The notes below the pieces were generated by a model. The model did not search any database. It saw only the letters and a program-made list of their open reading frames with translations, and was not told where the DNA came from. Made by a program: the position numbers and the translations under genes. 64,000 bases of DNA from Mycolicibacterium psychrotolerans (GTDB lineage Bacteria; Actinomycetota; Actinomycetes; Mycobacteriales; Mycobacteriaceae): NCBI RefSeq assembly GCF_010729305.1, contig NZ_AP022574.1:5668363-5732362 (forward strand), written 5' to 3'. Below, piece by piece: positions 53,681 through 63,430 of the stretch (its first letter is position 1; each line of letters begins with the position of its first letter).

Positions 53681-54637
53681 ATCCGGCCGTTTTCACCAGC
53701 GTCCAGTAGTGCATGCCCATCGGCGTCAACTGGCAGCCGGCGGAATTCATGGCGGCGTAGTACATGTGCTGCTCGCCGACCGGCTCGAGCAGCAGACAGG
53801 CGCGGAACTTCTGCAGGCCGGCAAAATTTGCTCGTTGGGGTGACGTTCCTTCTGGTTGCTTGGCTCGTAGGTGGGGTCGAGCTGATAAATATGGTGGGGG
53901 GTGGGGAACCATTCGATCATTTTTCGCATGATGTGCAGTGGCACGCGTGGGTTGCACGTCCGGATGTCGTGCAGCCGGTCGATGTTGGCTTTGATGGTGG
54001 GCCGCTGATCCCATGCCCCAAAGGATTCCGACAACGCGGCATACAGCCCAGCCACGTTGACGTGGCCGAGAACGTCGGCAGCACCTGCGTCGAGCGCGCC
54101 CTGCAGGTACACGGAGAACTCACCGCGGGCATCGGCCGTTTCCATCGAGACCTGATCGCCGCGACTGGCGGTGAGCACCGCCAAACCGGTGCGCAGGTTC
54201 GCAAGACCGCTGCCGAGAGCCTCCACAGTGGTCGCCCCGCCCGAGAAGCAGCAGTCCAGAATCACAGTGACTTCCGATACTGCGCTTGCGTTGATGGTCG
54301 CCATGATGTCTGAGAATTGCAGGCCCGGTGTCATGGGTGTGCCGTCCGAGGTCACCAGCGTGACTCCGCCGCCGGCGGTTTGCGCCCCATGACCGGCGAA
54401 GTACAGCAGCGCGAAGTCGACGCCAGGCGAAAGCAGTTGCACGATCATCTGCTGCAGGCCCTCGCGGGGAATCGCCTCGGCCGCGTCGCGCGCCACGGCA
54501 AGTCGGCAATCCATATTCGGGCTGCCGTCCTCGTTCCTGGCCAGCAACGGGTGCAGTGCGGCGGCGTCGTTGGCGCAGCCGTACAGCGGAGCGAAGTTCT
54601 CATAGTGATTGATGCCGACCAGTAGCGCTCGCTTCAT
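53677..54637 (-). pseudogene. Caspase-like (C14) protease, disrupted by two 1-base indels
   Basis: MKRALLVGINHYENFAPLYG, catalytic His83 in YFAGHGAQ and Cys130 in ILDCCFSGG define a metacaspase/caspase domain. After RHPNEQI the frame breaks at the T-run 53823-53826 (minus strand); the expected continuation FAGLQKFRACLLLEPVGEQ ... MGMHYWTLVK is in another frame. A further A-run at 53690-53693 must be one base longer for the end to read KNGRI and stop at 53677 in an ATGA overlap with the SLOG gene. As given, the protease domain itself stays intact. Decay, slippage or sequencing error are all possible. Confidence 0.8.
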
Positions 54638-54774
54638 GAAGTGCCCCCTGTGGTGCGATGGTGCTTCTTCGATCCTGCCGCGCAGCGGCTTCTTTCGGCA
54701 GGTTTTCGACCGCAGGTTCAGCAGACGCCGGGCTAGGCCGACTTATGTACCACTCCTCTGGATGATCGCTTCTC

Positions 54775-55449
54775 TCAGTCGATGGAGGTCAGGAGCAGCC
54801 GCGAGCCCATGCCGACGGTGTAAGCCAGCCCGTCGGCGTATGCGTTGTAGAGACGCTGTAGGCAGCGCAATTCCCACAGCGTTTCCAAGGACACCCAGGC
54901 AATGTCGCGGGCCTTCTCGATGCTCCAGGAGCTGACCAGATGAGCGACAGGACTGAGGTGGTCATCGACGGCCTGCTCCAATTCGCAAAGAAATGATCGG
55001 CGGATCTCTCCTTCGGCCGCGGCGAGCAAGTCGTTGACTCTGTCGTAGTCCTCACGCAGCCCTGGACTGGTCGGATTCCGTCCGTGTGCGATGCAGGTGT
55101 TGATTACTGCAATCGGCAAGTCGTGTTCGATATGCGCGTTCATGCCGGCAAGGGCGAATTGGATCGGCAGCACGCCGCGCCGGGCTCGCATCGCGAACAA
55201 GGGCTCCCAGGCCGCAGGCGGCCGGTCACCGGCGTCGTACGCGTCGAACCACAAGCTGGCGAAGCGGACCGTCATGTCGGACATGAATGCGTCGTCCCGA
55301 AAGAATGCACCGGAATCGAGCCGTTCACCGATCTGGCGAGTCACTCGCAGGTAGACATCGTTGAAAACATGAGCACCATCAGGGCGCGGCGTCTCAGCAG
55401 CGATTTGTTGCATGCGGGCCGCCACCTGGGCCACGGTCGACACCGTCAT
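54775..55449 (-). CDS. DUF5995 family protein
   Basis: 224 residues, all-helical. It contains WEPLFAMR and QFALAGMNAHIEHDLPIAVI, with conserved His/Glu typical of DUF5995, a widespread bacterial family of unknown function that may bind metal. It is a probable upstream transcription unit for the caspase-SLOG genes, 137 bases away on the same strand. No functional assignment is made. Confidence 0.78.
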   Translation of the reverse strand: MTVSTVAQVAARMQQIAAETPRPDGAHVFNDVYLRVTRQIGERLDSGAFFRDDAFMSDMTVRFASLWFDAYDAGDRPPAAWEPLFAMRARRGVLPIQFALAGMNAHIEHDLPIAVINTCIAHGRNPTSPGLREDYDRVNDLLAAAEGEIRRSFLCELEQAVDDHLSPVAHLVSSWSIEKARDIAWVSLETLWELRCLQRLYNAYADGLAYTVGMGSRLLLTSID

Positions 55450-55620
55450 GTCTTGATCACAGCAGATTTGCGCATCGCTCGCAGACGTTGGGCACTAAGC
55501 GCTCTTCCTTACTGCACTGGCCGGTACTGACACAGAGATGTCGAACCTTCCAAGAAGACTCCAAGCCTGGATCACAAAGATAGTTCACACCGATGAGCCA
55601 GAACCGCAAGAAGGGCGCCT

Positions 55621-56055
55621 GTGATGAGACTCCGCGCACTCCCCCGCTTCGTCCTGCTGATGACTGTGCCTGCTTGCGGCCTGACCGCTTGTGGGGCCCG
55701 CGGAGTGCAAGCTGAGAACTTTGTCCGGGCATTGGCACACGAGATAAGCGCTGTGGACGGGTCGCTGGACGAGCGTGCCGTAACGACGCGGATCAACGGC
55801 ATGTACTCGCAGCTCGGAAACACGAGTGATGAGAAGAAGGAGATCCTCCTCGAAACTGCATGCCAGGCGAAGGATCGGTGGGACCTCTCGCACGTCAGCT
55901 CCCTGGACGATGCCGCGAACTGGGTGGCCGGTAGAAGCGGGGCACCGGCAGTCAAGGCTCGTCTGCTCCTTTGGGATCTGAACGAGCTACAGAACGAGCC
56001 CACGCTGGCTGGAACCGGATCGCTCACCATAGATGCGGTGTGCGCCGCGGCCTGA
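55621..56055 (+). CDS. Putative lipoprotein, small
   Basis: 144 residues (GTG 55621; ATG at 55624 is equivalent). The N-terminus RALPRFVLLMTVPACGLTACG is a lipoprotein signal with lipobox LTAC. The remainder is helical (NFVRALAHEISAVDGSLDERAVTTRI ... KARLLLWDLNELQNE) with no recognised domain. It precedes the second TIR-STAND-WD40 gene by 265 bases on the same strand. The 56056-56319 gap contains no gene. Confidence 0.65.
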   Translation: MMRLRALPRFVLLMTVPACGLTACGARGVQAENFVRALAHEISAVDGSLDERAVTTRINGMYSQLGNTSDEKKEILLETACQAKDRWDLSHVSSLDDAANWVAGRSGAPAVKARLLLWDLNELQNEPTLAGTGSLTIDAVCAAA

Positions 56056-56319
56056 GTAGAACGGGCAAAATTTCTCCGTCTATCGGACGGCGACGTTCGA
56101 AGTCCTTCAACTCCTTCGCATGAATGGATCCGCCATGCCTTGCGGCACATCGATTGCGCCGAGAAGGCCACGTCCGTGCGCCTCTCCCGCGAATGCCAAT
56201 CGCTGGTGCACGTCGGACACGCGGATTATTCTCGTGTGGCGGCATACCACGGGGGGAAGACGCACATGCAGACAGGTCAGCGCAGGGATCGGCGCGACAG
56301 TCGACGCGGCAAGTGAACG

Positions 56320-59300
56320 ATGCCTCGCATCTTCCTGAGCCACTCGCGTCGTGATAATCGGCAGGCGATTGCCCTGCGGCAGTGGCTCATCGAGCAGAAC
56401 CCTCCGCTAGCCGAAGAAATCTACCTCGACCTCGACGCCGACACGGGGATTCAGGGTGGTCAGCGGTGGAAGGAGGCGTTGCGTCAGGCCAGCAGCCGCT
56501 GCGAGGCGGTGATATGCCTACTGTCCCCGAATTGGGAGGACTCGCCGGAGTGCCGGACCGAGTACCGATTCGCTGAGTACCTGAACAAGCGCATCTTCAC
56601 TGTGCTGATCGCACCTCTCGCCGGCGATGACCCCACCCGGGAATGGCAACAGATCGACCTGTGCAGCGCCGGCTCCGTCACCAACATCGCGGTGGACGAC
56701 GGCGGATTCGTGAACTTCTCGTCGGAGGGTCTTCACCGGCTGCGCCAAGGCATCATCGGATCCGGCATTGCGGCCGACTCCTTCGGGTGGCCCCCCGCCG
56801 ACGACCCGCGGCGCGCGCCGTATCGCGGCTGGGAACCGCTCGAGGCCGCCGACGCGGCGATCTTCTTCGGGCGCGACGCCGAGATACTCCGGGGGCTGGA
56901 CGCACTGCGGCGTATGCGCCGCACCAAGGTGGAGACCGTTTTCGCGATTCTGGGTCCGTCCGGCACCGGGAAGTCGTCCTTTCTGCGCGCCGGTCTCTTA
57001 CCCCGAGTGATCCGTGACGACCGCGAGTTCGTCGTGCTCGACATCGTGCGACCTCAATCCAGCGTTCTGACCGGAGACACCGGTCTGGCCCGCGCCATCC
57101 ACGCAGCACGGTCGCGATTGGATCTAACCGACCCGACCCTCGGGGCGATCAAGCAGGCGTGTACCGCAGCAGGCGTAGGCGCGCTCGAAGCACTGCTCCG
57201 CGAGATCCAACACGCAGCGAGCGCCAGACTGCTCGTCGAAAAAGGGGAACTGCCACTTCCCACCGTGGTGCTGCCCGTTGATCAGGCTGAGGAATTGTTC
57301 AGCGTCGACGCCGGTCCCGAGGCACAACGATTCTTGGACTTGATCGCTGCACTCGGTACCGCAAGCGGCGACGCCACCAACGGCGGTGGCCTCGGACTGA
57401 TCGTGGCGCTGACGATCCGCACCGACCGCTACGTTGCTCTGCAGACCGCGCCTCAGCTCAGCGCGCTGCACACCATCGTATTCGATGAGCTCAAACCGAT
57501 GCCGCGCACGCAATTCAAAGAGGTGATCACCGGGCCGGCAGAACGAGCGACTCAAGGCGGCTATCCCCTGCTTATCGATGAAGCTCTGGTCAATCAGCTA
57601 CTCGAGGACTGCACCGAAGGCGCCGACACGCTGCCGCTGCTGGCGCTCACGCTCGCTCGTCTCTACGAAGACTATGCCGACACGGGAGCCGGCAACGCCA
57701 CGGTCCGAACACTGACACTGGCGCACTACGAGTCGATGGGTGGGATGCGTAGCGTCGTGGGCTCTGAGATCGACAAGCTGCTGTCCGGGGATAGCCGTAC
57801 CCGAGCTGCTGAATATCGTTCTTTGCGTTCAGCATTCGTACCCTGGTTGACGACGGTGAACCCGGAGAACGATCAACCGGTTCGACGCTTGGCGCGGTGG
57901 GCGGACCTACCAGAAGACAGCCGGCCGCTCATCGAGAAGTTCGTCAGAGCCCGCCTGCTGATGCGCGACGATCGCGCGGGTGAGATCACCGTTGAAGTGG
58001 CCCTGGAAAGTCTGCTGCGTCAATGGGACGAACTGGCGGTGTGGTTGTCGGACGCCCGCGAACAACTCAAGGCTGCCGACTCTCTGGGAACTGCTGCCCA
58101 TGCTTGGCGCAGCAACGACCGTGACGACGCCTGGCTGCTGCAGGAACTCGACTCGCCGAAGCCCAGACCCTCGCCCGCGACAGTAATTTTCGCGAGCGCC
58201 TTTCGGGTATCCGCGACTACCTCGATGCCTCGCAGGAACGTGAGGACAAGGACGAGGAAGCTCAGAGGCGACTGCGGGAAGCGAAAGTCTTGGCCGCCCA
58301 GAAGTTGGCTGCTACTGAAGCGGCGGCGCGCGAGCAAGCACAGGCCCATGCCGCGGTGTTACGGAAGCGTTCGCGTGTGCTGCGTGCCGTGCTGGCGATC
58401 ACGCTGGTCGTGGCCATCGTCGCGGCTGCCGGGTTCTTCGCAGCCGTTTCGGCCTCGCACCGCGCGAACTCGGCGACCCACGACGCGGTAGCGCTACGAC
58501 TCACTGCTGAGGGGCAAGCCATCCTCGCTGGGATCAGCCCCGGTGGAGACACCCGGGCGTTGCAGGAAATCCTTGCCGCACCGAGGGTCTCGCCGGCCGC
58601 CGACCAGAGCGCACAACTGCTGGCGATCACCTCCCGGAGCGACACCGACAAGATCATCGAGCAGAATGCCGAAGTCACCAGTGCGGCCTTCGATCCGACC
58701 GGCGACCGCCTTGTCACGGGCAGCGCTGACTCGACCGTGCGACTGTGGGATGCCCACACGGGCCGACTCATCGAAGAACCGCTCACCGGCCACACCGCCG
58801 CTATCCGCAGTGTCGCATTCAGCCCAGACGGTCACCGCATCGCCTCCGGGGGTGACGACCACACACTCCGCATCTGGAATGCCGACACCGGCACACCAGT
58901 CGGGCGCCCGTTGAGTGGCCACACCGACGCGGTCCGCAGTGTCGCTTTCAGTCCAGACGGTCACCGGATCGCTTCTGGAAGCCAGGACGCGACGGTTCGG
59001 GTGTGGAACGCCGACAATGGCGAACCGATCGGTGCTCCCCTCGACACAGTGATTCAGTGTGGAGCGTCGGGTACAACAATGACGGAAGCCTACTCGCCTC
59101 CGCCAGCGGCGATGGCACGATCAGGCTGTGGGACAGCACTTCACGCTCCCCCATCGGTGAGCCGCTCAGAGGACACGACGGGGCTGTGCGATCCGTGGCG
59201 TTCAGCCCCGATGGGCGCCGCCTGGTCTCGGGCAGCGCCGACAGAACGATTCGTTTGTGGAACGTCGCGGACAGGCAACAGATAGGCACGCCGCTCGTGG

Positions 59301-60556
59301 GTCACACTGACATCGTCCGGTCGGTGGCATTCAGTCCCGATGGTCACCGCATCGTCTCCGCCAGCCGTGACAAGACGGTTCGGCTATGGAACGCCGATGA
59401 TGGGACCGCAATCGCCGGCCCGTTGACGGGTCACGTCGAACCCGTCTCCAGTGCCGCGTTCGACCGAACCGGCGAGCGCATCGTGTCAGCCAGTGATGAC
59501 CGCAGCTTCCGTATCTGGACAAGCTACCCCGATGCGCCTGTCGGGATGGCGCTCACCGGCCACAGCGGTCCCGTCCGCAGCGTGGCACTGAGCACTGACG
59601 GCCGCCGGGTGGCCTCCGGCGGCGACGACCGAACCGTGCGGGTGTGGGACGCCGACAGCGGAAAACAGATCGGGAGACCCTCCATGGCCACACCGATGCA
59701 GTCAACACGGTGGCATTCAGCCCAGACGGGCACCGCATCGCCTCAGGCGCCGGCACCGGCGACGAAACCGTGCGCATCTGGAACGCTGACACAGGGCAAC
59801 TGATCGGCAAACCTCTGGCGGGCCACACCGATGCCGTGTACAGCGTGGCGTTCAGCCCAGACGGCCACCGCCTGGTCTCCGGCGGCGCCGACCACACGCT
59901 CCTTCTGTGGAACGCCGACACTGGGCAGCGTATCGGTGATCCGCTTGTCGGGCACGAAAGTGTCGTCCGGTGTGGCATTCAGCCCCGACGGCAAGCACAT
60001 CGCGTCCGGCGGTGATGACGGTACCGTGCGGGTTTGGGACGCCGACAACGGTGAACCGATCGGCCCGCCGCTGCGCCATGACGACATCGTTCGCAGCGTG
60101 GCGTTCAGCCCTGACGGGCACCACATCGTGTCCGCCGGATTCGACAAGGTGCTGCGTTTCTGGGATACCGACTCACATGATCCCGTCGGCACGATGCGCA
60201 CCACCGACTGGATCTTCAGCATCGCATACGGACCCAGTGACGACCGTCTCGTGACGGGCAGCGTCGACCACGGTGTGCGATTCTGGAACAACGACTCCGG
60301 CGAGCCGATGGGACCTCCCGTCGTAGCACCTGACGAGGTTTACAGTGTCGCATTCAGCGCCGACGGACAGCGCATTGCCTCCGGCGGCAAAGATGCGACC
60401 GTATGGGTGTGGCCGGGACCGGCAGCCTGGCCGGAATTGTTGTGCAGCAAACTGACTGCCAATCCCAGCCACCACCAGTGGGATGACTGGGTGTCTCGCG
60501 ACATCGACTACGAGCCGGTCTGCCACGACCTTCCTGTGGCCTCAGACGACCATTGA
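56320..60556 (+). pseudogene. Second TIR - nSTAND1 - TM - 14x WD40 gene, with four frameshifts
   Basis: The first 600 or so codons are intact: TIR (PRIFLSHSRRDN, Glu81 in ECRTEYRF), nSTAND1 NTPase (YRGWEPLEAADAAIFFGRD, Walker A GPSGTGKSS, Walker B VVLPVDQAEELF). Then coiled coil, a TM helix (AVLAITLVVAIVAAAGFF) and 14 WD40 repeats follow across four frame breaks: one base missing at 58143 (GG), 59042 (C), 59678-59680 (CCC), and two missing near 59970 (CGGTGTGG against the usual CGGTCGGTGG). Restored, it is about 1410 residues and ends LCSKLTANP..QWDDWV..DYEPVC, matching the tail of the first copy. Repeats are far more uniform than in that copy. Confidence 0.85.
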
Positions 60557-60809
60557 TTGGCGCAGTGGGCGCTGTCAACTGTCACCCCACCGGTCATTGT
60601 TGAAGGTAGCGGCCGCAGGATATGTCCTGCTCAGGCCCTGTGACATACCTCCTGAGTATGGACGTGGTGAAACTCTGCGTATTCCACGAGGAGACGGCCG
60701 GGAAAACGAGTAGGGACTACGCGCGACGTCACGTTGGCCGGCTCATAGCTTTGAGGCATGCAGGTCCAGTAGGGCCAAGCGTTCGAATACTTTGAGCAGG
60801 AGCACTGAA

Positions 60810-61100
60810 ATGACTGAATTGGCAACACGTCCGAACGTCTCGCCCCGAGTCCAGCCCGAGGAAGTCCCGGTCACCACAGCACCGGCGCAGCCGCCGACGC
60901 TGATCACCGAGCAGCAGGTCCTCATCGGTTCGGCTGCAGCACTGACAAGCCCCCGGGTCCGGCGCAACCTCCGGAGCACGGTTCGATCGCTGTTCGTGCG
61001 CGCCGAGACGACCGAAGGACCTGCCCGGCGGCGTAGATACCCGAAGCACTACGACTTCATCGAGGATGCGGCGATGTCGCGGATGATGGACCGGCTGTAG
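60810..61100 (+). CDS. Small basic protein, unrecognised, 96 residues
   Basis: ATG at 60810 with GCAGGAG upstream. N-terminal 35 residues are Pro/Thr/Glu-rich and flexible (VSPRVQPEEVPVTTAPAQPP). A helical stretch ITEQQVLIGSAAALTSPRVRRNLRSTVRSLF follows, and the end RRRYPKHYDFIEDAAMSRMMDRL looks conserved and folded. Good codon bias. No function is assigned. Gap 60557-60809 before it holds no gene. Confidence 0.6.
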   Translation: MTELATRPNVSPRVQPEEVPVTTAPAQPPTLITEQQVLIGSAAALTSPRVRRNLRSTVRSLFVRAETTEGPARRRRYPKHYDFIEDAAMSRMMDRL

Positions 61101-61115
61101 GAGGTAGAGCGCGAG

Positions 61116-62207
61116 TCAATTCACCGATGCACCGTCCGTGCCGACGTCGAGTATCTTGCCGGCGCGTTGGTCGACATAGCGCGTGACGGCTTGTTGGCCC
61201 GCCCCGAAGACAACGGCGGACAAGAAGGTCGCCGGCCATGTCGTCGGTACAGCTACGGTGAGAACTCCAGATCCCAGAACCGCCTGGCCGATCACGGCGA
61301 CCAGGGGACCGAAGACGATCTTGAGCAAGGCTTGCTGAAGAGGCAGATTGAAAGGACCGAAGTCGGTGGGGATCTTGGCGATTGCTGGTATCGCCGTGAA
61401 CAGCGCACCGACAGCCCCGAAGAGCATCACCGTCACCAGCGGGACCCAGGCGGTGCCGTGCCAATCTGCAGGCGAAGTGATGACGTTTACTTGGGGAAGC
61501 AACCATTGGGCAACGGCAATGAGGACCGCGAACAGCCCGCTGAACGCTGAGGCGATGAGAAGCCGGTTCCGAAAGTAGCGGGCCTGTTGTTGATTGCCGT
61601 CGGCAAGGTGGTGTGAGGCTCGGAGAACCTCCGCAATGCACGCGCGCAGCGGCGCCAACGGCGGGTCACCTCCCGCTACCGTCGCTGACCGAAGGCGATC
61701 GAGCAGCATCAGCCGTGGATCGTCACCGGCGAGGTGTCTCCTGCCATAAGCGAGGACTGCTGCAGCGCGTGCACCTATGTCACCGTCGGGCAGCAGGTAC
61801 ACGGTGCGTTCCTCGGCTTCGCGCAGGGCTGCCCATGCGCGTTCGACCTCTGTTCCCCACCACCATTTCGCCACACCGACGTCGGCTGTCGCCGCATCCT
61901 CGGCGGCGTCGAGCAGGACCTCGACGGTTCGAACGCGGCTTTCATCGTGCCGACCGTCGTGTTTGAGGCGTTCCAGTTCGCCCTGTAGCGCGAGGACGCG
62001 GCGAAAGACACTCTGCCTCCAGGGAGCGCTGTGCTCTTTCTCGGCCGGATGTCGAGGCCGCCGAGGGGGCATCTCAGCGGTCTCCGCCTCGGCAGGGCCA
62101 GGCGATGTGCTCGGCGCCGGACTCAGGGATCGGTTCGCAGGAGTCGACGCCTGGCCTGTCGCCCGTCCCCCCACGGTGCGCCACGCCCGCGGATGGGAAG
62201 TACTCAT
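61116..62207 (-). CDS. Membrane protein with N-terminal disordered and coiled region
   Basis: 363 residues from the ATG at 62207, in an ATGA overlap with the upstream lipase-like gene. The first 65 residues are Pro/Ser-rich; a helical region (RVLALQGELERLKHDGRHDESR ... AAEDAATADVGVAKWWW) follows, then three or four TM segments (LLIASAFSGLFAVLIAVAQWLL, VPLVTVMLFGAVGALFTAI, KIVFGPLVAVIGQAVL, FLSAVVFGAGQQAV). The C-terminus resembles small actinobacterial integral membrane proteins. Function unknown; coupled to the hydrolase. Confidence 0.75.
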   Translation of the reverse strand: MSTSHPRAWRTVGGRATGQASTPANRSLSPAPSTSPGPAEAETAEMPPRRPRHPAEKEHSAPWRQSVFRRVLALQGELERLKHDGRHDESRVRTVEVLLDAAEDAATADVGVAKWWWGTEVERAWAALREAEERTVYLLPDGDIGARAAAVLAYGRRHLAGDDPRLMLLDRLRSATVAGGDPPLAPLRACIAEVLRASHHLADGNQQQARYFRNRLLIASAFSGLFAVLIAVAQWLLPQVNVITSPADWHGTAWVPLVTVMLFGAVGALFTAIPAIAKIPTDFGPFNLPLQQALLKIVFGPLVAVIGQAVLGSGVLTVAVPTTWPATFLSAVVFGAGQQAVTRYVDQRAGKILDVGTDGASVN

Positions 62208-63430
62208 GCGCCCTGGAGTCGGGCTGCGACGTCGAATTGGAAGAGCTGATCCCAGTTGCTCCACGTGCCCGGCAAGAGGAACAACGTGCAACCTTGTGGG
62301 GCGGTCCGCCGAATCACGCTCGTGGCGTGGTCTACAGCGGTCATTCCGCCCCAGAGGGCGAAGCGCGGGTCAGCGTACATCCCATGGGCCTGGGTAGCGA
62401 CGAACTTCACCGCATCGAAGATCAGCCAGATCACCGAGCGCAATGCGAACAATGTCTGGAAGGGATTGAGGAAGGCGCCGATGACATTGTCGTTGCCCGT
62501 AGTGATGGCCCCCGCGAGCGGCCGTAGGACGCCGTGGAGGTTCTGGTCGACCGGATCATCACCGGCGTCGGCCTCGCCGGTGAGAATGCGACCCGGCAGG
62601 GTCACCAACATCCGGATCAGGAAGGCCGCAAAATCCACCGTCAGTTCAGCTTTGGCCAAGATCTCGTACAGCACGAACAGTAGTCCCCGCGCACGGGGAT
62701 ACCAGTCCCCAGTCACACTGTAGGACCAGTAGCGGTCGCGAACCCATTCCGGTTGCGGCGTTTTCGAGATTCCCTCCCCGTCATCGTTGCCGAGCAGGGA
62801 GCCTTCGGCCGGCATGCAGGGGTCACCGAAGGTGGTTACGCCTGCCACGAACTGCCGCCAGTCCGACGGCAATGCGTTCAGGCTTTTGCATACCGAGACT
62901 CCGCCCATCGAGTATCCGATCAGCCAGATAGGCGTGCCCGCCATCGCCCGGTACAGCCGGATGAATTCATCGCGGAACTGGTCGGTTGCCTTCTCGAAGC
63001 TGTGTGCCTCCGGTGGATTGAGGAAGGCGCGTGAGTCAGCCCAGACACCCTGGATCGGGTACCGGCCCCAGTCGGCGGGATGGCGGCATCCGGAGGGACA
63101 AATGCACCAATTGCTCTGCGGAAGGCGAGATCCGCGATGCCAAGGTCCTCCGCTCGGGCGAGGCGCATTCCACCGGCCATGCGCGCCAGGAGATCGGGAT
63201 CGTTGTTGATGAACTTCGCGAGTTCCTTCACCGCTGCTGCAGTCTCGTCGGTGTACTGCTCGTCTTCCTTGACTCCGAGCGCCTTCGCGTGGCTGTTGGC
63301 CGGGAAGGCCGCCAGCATGCGTCGCTCGATCTTCGTGACCTCGGCACTACTGTCTCCCGGCCATATCCGATCCAATTCCCAGACGCATCCCTGGCCATTA
63401 TCGACCCCTCGTTGTCGGATTATTTGCCAT
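62204..63430 (-). pseudogene. LysB-like hydrolase with peptidoglycan-binding-type N-terminus, frameshifted twice
   Basis: From ATG 63430, the end of MANNPTTR is followed, after removal of one G from the GGGG at 63405-63408, by VDNGQGCVWELDRIWPGDSSAEV, a PG-binding-like segment as in mycobacteriophage LysB. A second break at 63074, where one C is missing from a CCC, separates it from DWGRYPIQGVWADSRAF and the alpha/beta hydrolase domain with nucleophile WLIGYSMGGVSVC. LysB enzymes cut mycolic esters of the cell wall. No signal peptide. As given the long frame is broken; the hydrolase domain itself (62204-62944) is intact. Confidence 0.7.

Noticed and set aside
58680..60420. Regular repeats resembling a CRISPR or tandem-repeat array
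   Set aside because: The period of about 126-129 bases matches 42-43-residue WD40 repeats, and the translated blades are unmistakable.
60557..60809. Gene in the gap after the second WD40 gene
   Set aside because: No frame with codon bias or ribosome-binding site; contains presumably the promoter of the small basic protein.
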